Shown here piece by piece: positions 1 to 9,241 of a DNA stretch of 64,000 nucleotides (the first letter of the stretch is position 1; each line of letters opens with the position of its first letter). The notes beneath the pieces are model-generated. The model did no database searches, was not told the DNA's origin, and was given only the letters and a program-made list of their open reading frames with translations. Location: NCBI RefSeq assembly GCF_000379825.1, contig NZ_KB903813.1:509333-573332 (forward strand), in the 5' to 3' direction. The translations under genes and the position numbers were made by a program. This DNA is from Longispora albida DSM 44784. Its GTDB lineage: Bacteria; Actinomycetota; Actinomycetes; Mycobacteriales; Micromonosporaceae.

Positions 1-896
1 TTGAACTTGTCGTTGTACAGCGGCAGCGCGAGGAACGTGAAGGACGAGGACGGGCTGTTCTTGAACCGGTCGCCCAGGTCCTTCTTCGCCGACCCGAGGC
101 TCTCGGTCGGGATGGTCGTCATGACGTCGACGTTGTTGGCCTGCAGGTCGGCGTACTCGGCCGTCGGCTGCTGGTACACCCGGAACTCGATGCCCTTGAC
201 CTTGGGCTTCTCGCCCTTGTACCCGTCGTATGCCGAGACGGTGATCTTCTTGTCGTGCTCCCAGGTGCCGTCCATCTTGAACGGTCCCTGGCCGACCGGC
301 GCCTCCTTGTACTTGTTCATGTCGGCGAAGGCGGCCTTCGGCATCGGCACGAAGGTGCTGTAGCCGAGCTTCGCCCGGTACTCGGCGTACGGCGCGTCGA
401 GCGTGACGGTGAACGTCGTGTCGTCCACCTTCTTCAGCCCGGTCAGCTCCTTGGCGGCCGGGGTCGCGCCCTGGAGTGCCGCGTAGCCCTCGATGCCCTC
501 GAAGAAGCTGTTGTTCTCCTGCGCGTTGGGGGCGTATGCGCCGTAGTTCCAGGTGTCGATGTAGTCCTGGGCTGTCACCGGCGTGCCGTCGTGGAAGGTC
601 CAGCCGCTCTTCAGCTTGATCGTCCAGACCTTGCTGTCGCTGGTGGTGATGTCCTCGGCCGCCGCGTTGACCGGCTTGTTGGCCTTGTCGAAGACCACCA
701 GGTTCGTGAACAGCGCCTCGACCACCTGGCCGCCCGGGGTGTCGTTCGCGTTCGTCGGCACGATGTGCTTCGGCTCGCCGATCCCGATACTGATCTTGCC
801 ATCACTGCTGCCGCCCCCCGAGCCGCCGCACGCCGCCAGCGCCACCGTGGCGAGGACGGGCACGACGGCCAGCGCGGCAATTCTGCGTGCGCGCAT
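1..896 (-). CDS. Family-5 solute-binding lipoprotein of a peptide/oligopeptide ABC importer (C-terminus outside window)
   Basis: Partial: the ATG is at 894-896 and the frame stays open to the left edge, so about 298 residues are seen. The N-terminus has two to three arginines, a hydrophobic stretch and a lipobox ending LAAC, followed by a Gly/Ser linker, so the mature protein should be a lipid-anchored extracytoplasmic receptor. Downstream come features usual in DppA/OppA-type (SBP_bac_5) proteins: the [15 protein letters not shown] segment, the [18 protein letters not shown] segment and the GQGPFKM segment. The ligand (peptide, nickel or sugar) cannot be told. It diverges from folD. Partner permease and ATPase genes, if present, would lie left of the window. 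Confidence 0.88.
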   Translation of the reverse strand, partial: MRARRIAALAVVPVLATVALAACGGSGGGSSDGKISIGIGEPKHIVPTNANDTPGGQVVEALFTNLVVFDKANKPVNAAAEDITTSDSKVWTIKLKSGWTFHDGTPVTAQDYIDTWNYGAYAPNAQENNSFFEGIEGYAALQGATPAAKELTGLKKVDDTTFTVTLDAPYAEYRAKLGYSTFVPMPKAAFADMNKYKEAPVGQGPFKMDGTWEHDKKITVSAYDGYKGEKPKVKGIEFRVYQQPTAEYADLQANNVDVMTTIPTESLGSAKKDLGDRFKNSPSSSFTFLALPLYNDKF

Positions 897-1054
897 GGCC
901 CCCTCAATCACTAAGGCATGATTTGCCACATATCACCGTAATCCACAGGCCTCTGACCAGGACTTTCCCCCGCCGGCCCAGACCAAGATCAAGATCATGT
1001 TTTTCTGGTACCGGCTGTGAGGCCGCAACCGCCCAGCGTGGAACAATCAGCGCT

Positions 1055-1915
1055 GTGACGGCGAAGACTCTCGACGGCAAGGCCACGGCGGCGGCGATCA
1101 AGGAAGAGCTGCGGCAGCGGGTGGCGAAACTGGCCGAGCGGGGCATCGTGCCCGGCCTCGGCACGATCCTGGTCGGCGACGATCCGGGTTCGCACGCGTA
1201 CGTGGCTGGCAAGCACCGGGACTGTGCCGAGGTGGGCATCGCCTCGATCGCCCGCGAGCTGCCGGCCGACGCCAGCCAGGAGCAGGTGGCCGCGGTGGTC
1301 GCGGAGCTGAACGCCGACCCGGCCTGCCACGGGTACATCGTGCAGCTGCCGCTGCCGTCCCAGGTGGACACCCAGGCGATCCTGGAGCTGATCGACCCGG
1401 GCAAGGACGCCGACGGGCTGCACCCGGTCAACCTGGGCCGGCTCGTGCTCGGCTTCGAGGCCCCGCTGCCGTGTACGCCGCGCGGGATCGTGGAGCTGCT
1501 CACCCGCTACGGCATCGGGCTGCGGGGCGCCGAGGTGACGGTGGTCGGCCGGGGTACGACGGTGGGCCGCCCGCTCGGCCTGCTGCTGACCCGGCGCTCG
1601 GAGAACGCGACGGTCACCCTGTGCCACACCGGTACCCGTGACCTGGCAGCCCACACCCGCGCCGCCGACATCGTGATCGTCGCGGCCGGCGTTCCGGGGC
1701 TGCTCACGGCGGACATGGTCCGGCCGGGTGCCGTGGTCGTGGACGTGGGCATCACCCGGGTGGTCGGCGAGGACGGCAAGGGCCGGTACACCGGTGACGT
1801 CGCCCCCGAGGTCAGCGAGGTGGCCGGCTGGCTGGCCCCGATGCCCGGCGGGATCGGCCCGATGACCCGCGCGATGCTCCTCGCGAACGTGGTGGAGACA
1901 GCGGAACGGATGTGA
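1055..1915 (+). CDS. folD: Bifunctional methylenetetrahydrofolate dehydrogenase / methenyltetrahydrofolate cyclohydrolase
   Basis: Cytosolic enzyme that interconverts 5,10-methylene-THF and 10-formyl-THF with NADP. A GTG start at 1055 gives 286 residues, the usual FolD length; a longer upstream frame from 887 has no homologous extension. Visible family signatures are the catalytic-lysine region YVAGKHRDC, the [10 protein letters not shown] motif, [10 protein letters not shown], the nucleotide-binding [11 protein letters not shown] loop and the C-terminal [10 protein letters not shown] motif. It stands alone between a divergent lipoprotein gene and a convergent glycosidase gene, and ends at a strong hairpin. 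Confidence 0.96.
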   Translation: MTAKTLDGKATAAAIKEELRQRVAKLAERGIVPGLGTILVGDDPGSHAYVAGKHRDCAEVGIASIARELPADASQEQVAAVVAELNADPACHGYIVQLPLPSQVDTQAILELIDPGKDADGLHPVNLGRLVLGFEAPLPCTPRGIVELLTRYGIGLRGAEVTVVGRGTTVGRPLGLLLTRRSENATVTLCHTGTRDLAAHTRAADIVIVAAGVPGLLTADMVRPGAVVVDVGITRVVGEDGKGRYTGDVAPEVSEVAGWLAPMPGGIGPMTRAMLLANVVETAERM

Positions 1916-1916
1916 C

Positions 1917-1948
1917 GAGAAGAGGCCCCCGTCCGGGGGCCTCTTCTC
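1917..1948. terminator. Perfect 14-bp hairpin between convergent folD and the GH101 gene
   Basis: Arms 1917-1930 and 1935-1948 pair perfectly around a GTCC loop. The arms begin GAGAAGAGG and end CCTCTTCTC, so either strand gives a GC stem flanked by a short A/T-rich part. Its place two bases after the folD stop and eight bases beyond the glycosidase stop suggests a bidirectional terminator. Confidence 0.85.
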
Positions 1949-1955
1949 ACAGCGA

Positions 1956-4900
1956 TCAGGTACCGGAGACGTTCAGTTCCGCTACCGAGGTCCACGCCCC
2001 GCCGTTGACTTCGGTCAGCGTGCGCAGCTTCACGTACCGGCCGGTCCTTCCGGTCACGCACGCCGACTGCTCGGTCGCCGCGTTGGTCCACGTACCCGTC
2101 GCGGCGGCCGTGCCCCAGTTGGTGCCGTCGGCCGACACGTACACCTCGTAGTTCGCGATGCGGCCGTTGGTGCCGGTCTGCCGGGGCAGGTAGTACAGGC
2201 AGCTCACGGCGTAGGACCGGCCGAGGTCGAGAACGATCTCGTGCGGCGGTGGGGTGTCCGGGTCGACCTGCGACCACGCGGTGTGCCACAGGGTCGCGGT
2301 GTCGCCGTCGAGAACGTTCGCGCCCCCGCCACTGGTTGCCGTGTCTGCGCTGTCGACCGACACCACCGACATCGAGGACTGGCTGATCCGGGAGGCGGCG
2401 GCCACGCCGACGTTCAGCTCGGCGACGGAGGTCCACGCGTTGCCGCCGACCTCGCTCAGCGCGCGGAGCCGCACGTAACGCCCGCTCTTCGCGGTGAAGG
2501 AGACGGTCTGCTCGGCTGCCGCGTTCGGGAAGGTGCCGGTCGCGACCGCCGTTCCCCAGTTCGTCCCGTCCGCCGACACGTACACCTCGTAGTTCGCGAT
2601 GCGGCCGTTGGACTGGGTCTGGCGGGGGAGGTAGTAGAGGTTGCTCACGGAGTACGTGCCGCCGAGGTCAAGCTGGATCTCGTGGGGCATCGGCGCGGTC
2701 GTGCCCGACCACTGGGTGTGCCAGATCGTCGACGAGTTGCCGTCGAGGACGTTCGCGCACGGCGCGTTCTCGCCGGAGAGTTCCTGGCTGTCGCAGTACT
2801 TGACGGACATAAGCGCCTGGTTGAGCCGGTTCGAGCCGCCACCGCCGCCCGGGCCGGCGTCGTCGATCACGAGGTCGTCGATGACCAGGTCGCGGTCCTG
2901 TCCGGAGGTGTTGCTGACCCGGCTCACCCCGATCCACGACTCGCCGGTAGACGACGCGTCGAAGGTCAGGGCGAAGGACTGAGGCGTACGTGCCTGCGCG
3001 AAGTTCGTCGTGGACACAGTGGACGAACCGTCGCCGACGACGAAGGCGTAGTCCCCGGCGTACGCCTGCTCGAACTTCAGGCTCACCGAGTACTTCCGCC
3101 CCGGCGTGAACCGCACTGTCTGCGGCAGCGTCCGGTACACCAGGCCTGCCGACTCCTCGTGCGTCTTGAGCGAGTTGCTGCCCCCGATCACGTCGTCGAT
3201 CGGCTTGCCGTTCCAGCCGGCCTGCGTGTACGGGGCGTGCTTCTGGGCGATGTGGCTGCGCGGGTCCTTGTCGTGGCCCGGGCCGCCGGCGAAGGGTCCC
3301 CAGCCGCCGGTCGTGTTCTCGAAGTCCTCGACGAGGTGGTGGGTGCCCTGAGCCGTCCGGGCGCCGGCGAAGACGCGCACGTCGTCGAACAGCACGGCGC
3401 TGGTGCCCGCTGCGGCGGAGAGGGTGAGGGTGGGGCTTCCTCCGGCGGGTACATCGAAGAAGACCTGCATTTTCTGCATGGTGGAGCCGTATTTCTCGTC
3501 GCCACCGATGTTGTTCGTGAAAGTGGAAGAGGTCGTGTAGGCGGAAGTGCCGCCAACGTCCAGAGTGGCCTTCCGGCCGCCAGCGGTCTTCACGTTGACC
3601 GAGGCCGAGTAGCTGCCGGCCGGGAGCCCGGTCAGCGGCTGCGAAACCGAGCCCGCGCCGGAACCGAACGACAGCTCGCTCTGGCCGAGGGAGTTACGGA
3701 CCACGGAGGCGGAGCCGCTGACCGTCCAGTTGTTCAGGTTGCCGGAGTAGAAACGCGGGTCCTTGAGCGGCTGGCCCTCGCCCCACTTCACGTCAGCCAC
3801 GGCCGGAGCGGTGGTCGGGTAGACGACGTACGCGGTCCTGGCGGTCGCGGTGATCGAAACCTGGCCACCTGTGACCGCGAGATCCGAGACGAGGACGCGG
3901 CCCTGGTCGGTGAGCCGGTAGAGCTTCACAGTGGACGATCCGGCCCAGGAGGACGGCAGTGACCAGGTGGTCGTGCCGCCCTGGTCGTTCCAGTGGTAGA
4001 GCTTGGTCTCGGCGGCCTGGCTCCACGGCAGCAGGTAGTTCTTGCCGTCGAGGACCGGGTGGCCGTCCTTGCTGATCGTCCGCTTGCTGCCGGACATGGT
4101 CACGGAGACGCCGGAGGACAGGTCGATCCGGTTCGCCGCCCACTTCTGGATGGTGAAACCCTGGAGGTACTTGGTCGGCAGATCCGTGCCGAACGTGGTG
4201 TTGAGGAAGCTGCCGAAGTTGTTCTTCCCCTGCCAGCCCTCGTACGCCTCGATCTCAGCCCCGCCCAGCATCGGGTCCCGCGCGATCCAGTCGTCGCGCT
4301 GGTGGTTACGGATGAACCGCGTGATCTGCGAGTTGATGCCCTTGTAGTCGGAGCCGCCGTAGTTCACGTCGGTGGCCCAGTGGTTCCACAGGGTGTTCTC
4401 CTCGAACTTGTCGGGGAACTCGGTGGCGACCTGGTACCCCAGCCCGTTGATCTCCCGCGCGAGTTTCCGCGTCTCCCAGCCGTCCCGGTACCAGACGTCC
4501 ACGTACAGGAACTTCAGGTCGGGCGCGGCGGTCTTCAGCTCCTGGAGCCGGGCCAGCCGGTTACCGGAGTTGGCGTCGTCGCGGTGCCGGATGACGTACG
4601 ACTGGTCGAGCCAGTTCCAGCCCTTGGCATTGACGTCCACAAGGGACTCGGAGAACGAGCTGGCGACCGGGTACGACTCCTGAGCGTTGACGTGCACGCC
4701 GAAGTCCGCGTTGTACTGCGCCCCGGCCGTGGTCAGCGTCCGCAGGTCGCCGGCACCGCCCTGCCTCGGCCCGACGAAGCCGTAGTCGGGGTGCGCGGAG
4801 TCGTGCCCCTCCGACCCGTACCCCTTGAGCAGCACGAACTGCCCGAGCCCGTCCGTGGCCAGCGAGACCCGCTTCGTCTCGTCGAGCGTCTGGAGGAACG

Positions 4901-5819
4901 GGTGCGTGGCCTGCGAGGCGAAGTTGAACGGGATGCGCTGCACGACCCGGTCCTTCGTCTCCTCCCAGCCGAGCGGGTTCGTCATGATGTCCCGGAAGGC
5001 GATCGCCCCGTCCTGCCAGTCGGTGACCGCGTCGCCGTTGCGGTCCGGGGTGACGACGACCTTCGCGAACGGCAGCGGCTCGGTGGCCGGCGCGCCGGAC
5101 GGGCGGTAGAGCCAGTCGCCGCTCCACAGGCCGGCCCGCCGGTACCCGGACTTGCTCACGACCTGCTTGTAGATGCGCGCGTTCTCGTTCGCCGTGGCCC
5201 CCGACGGCGTGTCGTAGTAGGAGTTCGTGGCGATCGACGCGGCGAGCTGGCCGGTGTTCACGATCGCGTACATCTGGCCCTGCGGTGCGGAGTCAGCCGC
5301 AGTGCTGGCCGTGAGCGAGGTGAACGTGTCGCCCGTGCCGGTCGTCGCGGTGTGCATGCGCGTCGTGGCCAGCGCGGTCCCGCCCTGCGTACTGCGCACG
5401 GAAACGAGATTGTGGCCCGGGATCGCGATCGTCCTGATGGCGGCGTTCGGGTCGGTGATCGAGGTGACCCGGAACTCCACAGTGGAATCCGCGACGGAGA
5501 TCCGCGCGTGGATGGCCGCGCCGCCGCTCAGCGTGAGCGTGTAGTCGACCCGGTCGGCCGCCGTCGTGCTTGTGACCGCCGGCGTCTGCGTAGCGCCGTT
5601 GATGGTGACCTGGCTGAGTGCGTCCTCGTTGCCGTACAGCACATTGCCGGTACCGCGATGGGTGTAGTCGATGACCCGGGGGAAATCGCTGTCCACGCGC
5701 ACCGACAGCGCGCCGGAGGAGATCGTGACCGGCGTACCGGCCTGGGCGGGAGAGGCCAGCAGGGGGACGGAGAGCGCGCCGCAGGCTAGTGCGGCTGCCA
5801 TGAGGGGATGACCGCGCAT
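1956..5819 (-). CDS. Secreted endo-alpha-N-acetylgalactosaminidase family protein (GH101) with two C-terminal discoidin domains
   Basis: 1287 residues. GH101 enzymes release the core-1 disaccharide Gal-beta-1,3-GalNAc from Ser/Thr of mucin-type glycoproteins. A Sec signal peptide (residues 1-27, ending SPAQA) leads to a beta-rich N-terminal region, then the catalytic barrel. The motif YVDVWY places the likely nucleophile at Asp441 and QVATEF the likely acid/base at Glu467, matching the YVDVW and AIEW motifs of pneumococcal GH101 as I remember them; here the spacing is 26 rather than about 32 residues. NYGGSDYKGINSQITRFIRN is also typical of the family. A Gly/Ala-rich carbohydrate-binding-like region follows, then two F5/8 type C domains at about residues 998-1138 and 1140-1287. 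The two are closely similar even at DNA level. No partner gene adjoins. Confidence 0.88.
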   Translation of the reverse strand: MRGHPLMAAALACGALSVPLLASPAQAGTPVTISSGALSVRVDSDFPRVIDYTHRGTGNVLYGNEDALSQVTINGATQTPAVTSTTAADRVDYTLTLSGGAAIHARISVADSTVEFRVTSITDPNAAIRTIAIPGHNLVSVRSTQGGTALATTRMHTATTGTGDTFTSLTASTAADSAPQGQMYAIVNTGQLAASIATNSYYDTPSGATANENARIYKQVVSKSGYRRAGLWSGDWLYRPSGAPATEPLPFAKVVVTPDRNGDAVTDWQDGAIAFRDIMTNPLGWEETKDRVVQRIPFNFASQATHPFLQTLDETKRVSLATDGLGQFVLLKGYGSEGHDSAHPDYGFVGPRQGGAGDLRTLTTAGAQYNADFGVHVNAQESYPVASSFSESLVDVNAKGWNWLDQSYVIRHRDDANSGNRLARLQELKTAAPDLKFLYVDVWYRDGWETRKLAREINGLGYQVATEFPDKFEENTLWNHWATDVNYGGSDYKGINSQITRFIRNHQRDDWIARDPMLGGAEIEAYEGWQGKNNFGSFLNTTFGTDLPTKYLQGFTIQKWAANRIDLSSGVSVTMSGSKRTISKDGHPVLDGKNYLLPWSQAAETKLYHWNDQGGTTTWSLPSSWAGSSTVKLYRLTDQGRVLVSDLAVTGGQVSITATARTAYVVYPTTAPAVADVKWGEGQPLKDPRFYSGNLNNWTVSGSASVVRNSLGQSELSFGSGAGSVSQPLTGLPAGSYSASVNVKTAGGRKATLDVGGTSAYTTSSTFTNNIGGDEKYGSTMQKMQVFFDVPAGGSPTLTLSAAAGTSAVLFDDVRVFAGARTAQGTHHLVEDFENTTGGWGPFAGGPGHDKDPRSHIAQKHAPYTQAGWNGKPIDDVIGGSNSLKTHEESAGLVYRTLPQTVRFTPGRKYSVSLKFEQAYAGDYAFVVGDGSSTVSTTNFAQARTPQSFALTFDASSTGESWIGVSRVSNTSGQDRDLVIDDLVIDDAGPGGGGGSNRLNQALMSVKYCDSQELSGENAPCANVLDGNSSTIWHTQWSGTTAPMPHEIQLDLGGTYSVSNLYYLPRQTQSNGRIANYEVYVSADGTNWGTAVATGTFPNAAAEQTVSFTAKSGRYVRLRALSEVGGNAWTSVAELNVGVAAASRISQSSMSVVSVDSADTATSGGGANVLDGDTATLWHTAWSQVDPDTPPPHEIVLDLGRSYAVSCLYYLPRQTGTNGRIANYEVYVSADGTNWGTAAATGTWTNAATEQSACVTGRTGRYVKLRTLTEVNGGAWTSVAELNVSGT

Positions 5820-5857
5820 CGAAGGGCTCCTGTGTCCGGGCGTGTCAGAGTGAGTCG

Positions 5858-5887
5858 AGTCTGAGCGTGTTCTAGCTCACAAGTCAA
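5858..5887 (-). promoter_or_regulatory. Candidate vegetative promoter of the GH101 gene
   Basis: Read on the minus strand, a TTGACT -35 box (5887-5882) is followed after 18 bases by CAGACT (5863-5858), about 40 bases before the ATG at 5819. The -35 box is good and the -10 box is weak, so this is only a candidate. Confidence 0.3.
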
Positions 5888-5982
5888 CAGGTTCGATCAG
5901 ATTTGCTCATGTCGGCGCATCGGAACCCGACACGCCGGGCGCGATCCCGGGGCGACTCGCCGGGATTGTCCATGATCTGACG

Positions 5983-7101
5983 ATGCGGAGACGTATGGCT
6001 TTTGCGACGTTACTGATCCTCACCGGCACCCTGGGCGTTCCCGCGCACGCCGCCCCGGCCCCCGCCGCCGGACCCGCCGTCGAAGAGAGCGTGTCCCGGC
6101 AGGTCCGCGCGAAACTCCGGCTCGAGAAGACGCATCCGGTGAAGGTGTCCGTGCGGCGCGGCGACAGCGACTCGGGCGCATTCGGCACTGCGGTCGTCCC
6201 CGGCGGTACGGAACTCCCGCAAGGCTGGCTCTTCCTCTATTCGGACGGCCGGACGGCACTCGAAGGCGACCCCGACTTCGCGAAACTCGCAACGAAGGTG
6301 CCGTCCCTTTCGGACGACGAGAAACGAGTGTTCACGAGCCGCTCGGCACCCGACTACCGCACCGGGATGCGCCTGCCCTTCGCCCTCGGCCAGTCCTGGT
6401 ACCTGACGGGCGGCCCGCACACGATGGCCGGCGGTCCGCGCAGCTCGATCGACCTGGCCGGCGGCGACGGCAGGGTACTCGCCGCGCGCGGCGGGCTGGC
6501 CTACACGATGTGCAACTCGGGGAAGGGCTGGCTGCGCGTCGTCCACGACAACGGTTTCTCCACCGACTACTACCACCTCGAAGGAAACATCGCGGCGGAC
6601 GGCAAGGCGCTCGCAGAGGGCGATTTTCTCGGCAACATCGGCAACGACGTCTCGTGCGGGGGCCGTAGTTCCGGGAAACACGTCCATTTCGCGCTCCGCC
6701 GCGACGGCGCGTACACGCCCATCGACCACTACGCGTTCGGCAAGTGGGTGATCCGCGCGTCGGGCTCAGACTACGACGGCTACGCCCTGCACGGCTCGAC
6801 CCGCAGGGACGCCGGCCAGACCATCCAGAACCACGGCGTGCTCGGCCCCAGGCAGGGCATCGTGGACACCGACGGCGGCACGGCGCTCAACCGCCGCTCC
6901 GGGCCTGGTACCAGCAACCCGGTGGCCGGCACCGTCGCCGACGGGGAGACCGTGGACATCGTGTGCTCCGCGCCGGGCACCGAGCACGCCGGCCGCGACG
7001 GGTACCGCAGCAGCATGTGGGACAAGCTCGCCGACGGTACATGGGTGAGTGATGTTTATCTGTGGACGGGCACGGGCGAACCGGTGGCTGGCTACTGCTG
7101 A
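5983..7101 (+). CDS. Secreted LasA/beta-lytic-type M23 metallopeptidase with C-terminal SH3-like domain
   Basis: 372 residues with a signal peptide (about residues 1-23, ending AHA). Such enzymes cut glycine-rich peptide bridges or bacterial cell walls outside the cell. The zinc site is visible: His146 and Asp157 in the segment GPHTMAGGPRSSIDLAGG, His198 in YYHLEG, and the HxH pair His233/His235 in KHVHFALR. Two cysteines (Cys177 and Cys225) and a terminal cysteine may form disulphides. Residues from about 285 on (GTALNRRSGPGTSNPVAG, then WDKLADGTWVSDVYL) look like a bacterial SH3 domain that would bind the wall. It diverges from the GH101 gene and ends 14 bases before mdh. Confidence 0.85.
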   Translation: MRRRMAFATLLILTGTLGVPAHAAPAPAAGPAVEESVSRQVRAKLRLEKTHPVKVSVRRGDSDSGAFGTAVVPGGTELPQGWLFLYSDGRTALEGDPDFAKLATKVPSLSDDEKRVFTSRSAPDYRTGMRLPFALGQSWYLTGGPHTMAGGPRSSIDLAGGDGRVLAARGGLAYTMCNSGKGWLRVVHDNGFSTDYYHLEGNIAADGKALAEGDFLGNIGNDVSCGGRSSGKHVHFALRRDGAYTPIDHYAFGKWVIRASGSDYDGYALHGSTRRDAGQTIQNHGVLGPRQGIVDTDGGTALNRRSGPGTSNPVAGTVADGETVDIVCSAPGTEHAGRDGYRSSMWDKLADGTWVSDVYLWTGTGEPVAGYC

Positions 7102-7115
7102 TACCGTCCGAAGCT

Positions 7116-8066
7116 ATGGGTAAAAAGGTCACCGTCGTCGGCGCCGGTTTCTACGGGTCCACGACCGCACAGCGACTCGCTGAGTACAACATCTTCGACA
7201 CGGTCGTCCTGACCGACATCGTCGAGGGCAAGCCCGAGGGCCTGGCTCTCGACCTCAACCAGTCCCGGTCGATCGAGGGCTTCGAGACCAAGGTCGTCGG
7301 CCAGACCACCGGCCCGAACGGCGAGGGCTACGAGGCCATCTCTGGTTCCGACATCGTCGTGATCACCGCTGGCCTGCCCCGCAAGCCCGGCATGAGCCGG
7401 ATGGACCTGATCGAGGTCAACGCCAAGATCGTGCGGAGCGTGGCGGAGAACGTCGCCAAGCACGCCCCCGAGGCCGTGATCATCGTCGTGTCCAACCCGC
7501 TGGACGAGATGACCGCCCTGGCCCAGATCGCCAGCCAGTTCCCGAAGAACCGGGTGCTCGGCCAGGCCGGCATGCTGGACACCGCCCGGTTCACGCACTT
7601 CGTGGCCGAGGAGCTGAAGGTCCCGGTCGCTTCGGTCAAGACCCTGACGCTCGGCTCGCACGGCGACACGATGGTGCCGGTGCCCTCGCACTGCACCGTC
7701 GACGGCAAGCCGCTCTCGGAGCTGCTCCCGGCTGACAAGATCGAGGAGCTGGTCGTCCGGACCCGTAACGGTGGCGCCGAGGTCGTGGCGCTGCTCAAGA
7801 CCGGTTCGGCCTACTACGCCCCGTCGGCGGCTGCCGCCCGCATGGCCAAGGCCGTCGCCGAGGACTCCGGCGCGGTCATGCCGGTCTGCGCGTGGGTCGA
7901 CGGCGAGTACGGCATCGAGGGTGTCTACCTCGGTGTCGAGGCCGAGATCGGCGCCGCCGGCGTCCGCAAGGTCGTCGAGACCAAGCTGACCGACGCCGAG
8001 GTCGCCGACCTCAAGGCCGCCTCCGAGGCCGTCCGCGCCAAGCAGGCGGACGTCGCCAGCCTCTAA
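7116..8066 (+). CDS. mdh: Malate dehydrogenase, lactate/malate-dehydrogenase type
   Basis: TCA-cycle enzyme that oxidises L-malate to oxaloacetate with NAD. The ATG at 7116 gives 316 residues, which is typical; the frame upstream to 7062 overlaps the peptidase and is not homologous. The Rossmann glycine motif GAGFYG is at the N-terminus and Asp in TDIVEG marks NAD preference. PRKPGMSRMDL carries the substrate arginines and LGSHGDTMVP the catalytic histidine. The start lies 14 bases after the peptidase stop, with no clear ribosome-binding site in that gap. A strong hairpin follows. Confidence 0.95.
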   Translation: MGKKVTVVGAGFYGSTTAQRLAEYNIFDTVVLTDIVEGKPEGLALDLNQSRSIEGFETKVVGQTTGPNGEGYEAISGSDIVVITAGLPRKPGMSRMDLIEVNAKIVRSVAENVAKHAPEAVIIVVSNPLDEMTALAQIASQFPKNRVLGQAGMLDTARFTHFVAEELKVPVASVKTLTLGSHGDTMVPVPSHCTVDGKPLSELLPADKIEELVVRTRNGGAEVVALLKTGSAYYAPSAAAARMAKAVAEDSGAVMPVCAWVDGEYGIEGVYLGVEAEIGAAGVRKVVETKLTDAEVADLKAASEAVRAKQADVASL

Positions 8067-8077
8067 GCACGCCTGAC

Positions 8078-8109
8078 AACGGCCCCGGGAGTCCGCTCCC
8101 GGGGCCGTT
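8078..8109 (+). terminator. Perfect 14-bp hairpin after mdh
   Basis: Arms 8078-8091 and 8096-8109 pair perfectly (AACGGCCCCGGGAG on the left) with a TCCG loop, 11 bases after the mdh stop. There is no long T run, which is usual in this high-GC genome. Confidence 0.85.
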
Positions 8110-8115
8110 CGCTGT

Positions 8116-8149
8116 CAGATCAAGATCATTACTTTGTACCCGCTGCCAC
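8116..8149 (+). repeat. Post-terminator intergenic repeat, copy 1
   Basis: Starts CAGATCAAGATCATT and contains CTTTGTACCCGCTGCCA. The latter 17 bases recur exactly at 59323-59339 on the other strand, and a diverged copy lies at 43541-43574. All three follow a terminator hairpin within 3-8 bases, in the same orientation relative to the upstream gene. The rest of the gap to 8290 is GC-rich and shows no other feature. Confidence 0.6.
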
Positions 8150-8290
8150 CACCCGCCGCCCGCCGGCAGTCCGGCGAACCCGCCGCCGTGGTGCCGTCCG
8201 CTGCACCCGCCCCCGAGTCAGCGGTCTCCGGCCTCCTTCCTGTTCACCCGAGTGGCCCGCTCGCCGGGCGTGGCGGGTGTGCCCGGCCGC

Positions 8291-9205
8291 TCAGCTCCGC
8301 GCGGCCCGCTCGCACACGTCGCGGATCGCCTGGACCACGACGTCGGCCCGCTCGAAGATCAGCCGGCTGTGGTCGGTGTCGGTGAGGACGCGGTGCTCGC
8401 CGTGGGTGACGGAAGCCGCCATGTCCGCAGCCTGGCGGGTCTTGCCGTCGTGCAGGGCCTGGAGCTGCTCTTCCGGCATCAGCGCCTGCTGGTTGGGGTC
8501 GACGGCGAGCGGGGTGACCGTGATCAGCGGGACGTCGGGCAGGGCAGGACCGGCCTTCAGCTCCGCCGCGAGGACGTCCAGGCCGGTGCGCTCGGCGATG
8601 CCGGCACTGATCCACCTGTCGCTCACGTGGTACTCGGTCACGGCCTCACGTACGTCCTCGGGGAAGTCCACGAGCGCCAGGCTGACCATCGTGCGGATGA
8701 ACGGCAGGGCCCCTTCGAGCTGTTCGCGGGTGGGTGCGATGGCCTCGCTCGCCGCCAGGCTGTTGCCGGCCGGCACGTAGTCGTCCCAGTCGTGGTGGAA
8801 GGCGTCCAGCCAGACGAACCCGGCCACGTCCTGCGGGTACAGCTGCGCGAACCGGTGGGCGTACGCCCCGCCGAGCGAGTGCGGCACCAGCACGTACGGC
8901 CCCGGAACGCCCTGGGCCTCCAGCAGCTCGCGCAGCTCCGTGGCCACCGCCTCGGCAGTACGCGGCAGCGGGACCTCGTCGCTGTACCCGGTGCCGCTGC
9001 GGTCGTACACCACGGCCGTGGCGAACTCCGCGACCTCCTGCTGGAGCCCGTAGTAGTCCAGGCCGATCGCGCTGGCACCGGGCAGGAACACGACGACCGG
9101 CCCGCCGCTGCCCGACCGGTGCACGAAGAGCCGCCGGCCGCCGACCTCCTGGAACTCGCCGACCGGAGGAGTGAGCTGGGCTGAGGTGGCGCTGGTGTAA
9201 GTCAT
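8291..9205 (-). CDS. Alpha/beta-hydrolase fold protein
   Basis: 304 residues, cytosolic, no signal peptide. The order of motifs fits the fold: oxyanion strand VVVFLPGAS, then the DRSGTGYSD turn, the nucleophile elbow VPHSLGGAYAH (catalytic serine), an acid in VWLDAFH or a later aspartate, and a C-terminal histidine in DTDHSRL. Substrate is unknown; lipase, esterase and haloperoxidase-like members share these motifs. It is followed on the same strand by nothing and is preceded, 36 bases upstream, by the end of a TetR gene, so the two may be co-transcribed. Confidence 0.82.
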   Translation of the reverse strand: MTYTSATSAQLTPPVGEFQEVGGRRLFVHRSGSGGPVVVFLPGASAIGLDYYGLQQEVAEFATAVVYDRSGTGYSDEVPLPRTAEAVATELRELLEAQGVPGPYVLVPHSLGGAYAHRFAQLYPQDVAGFVWLDAFHHDWDDYVPAGNSLAASEAIAPTREQLEGALPFIRTMVSLALVDFPEDVREAVTEYHVSDRWISAGIAERTGLDVLAAELKAGPALPDVPLITVTPLAVDPNQQALMPEEQLQALHDGKTRQAADMAASVTHGEHRVLTDTDHSRLIFERADVVVQAIRDVCERAARS

Positions 9206-9241
9206 GCGCCTACTCTCAGCGTCCAGCCTTTCACCGCCCTG

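Noticed and set aside
2100-2640. Long direct DNA repeat as a possible mobile element
   Set aside because: It is explained by the two tandem discoidin domains in one protein.
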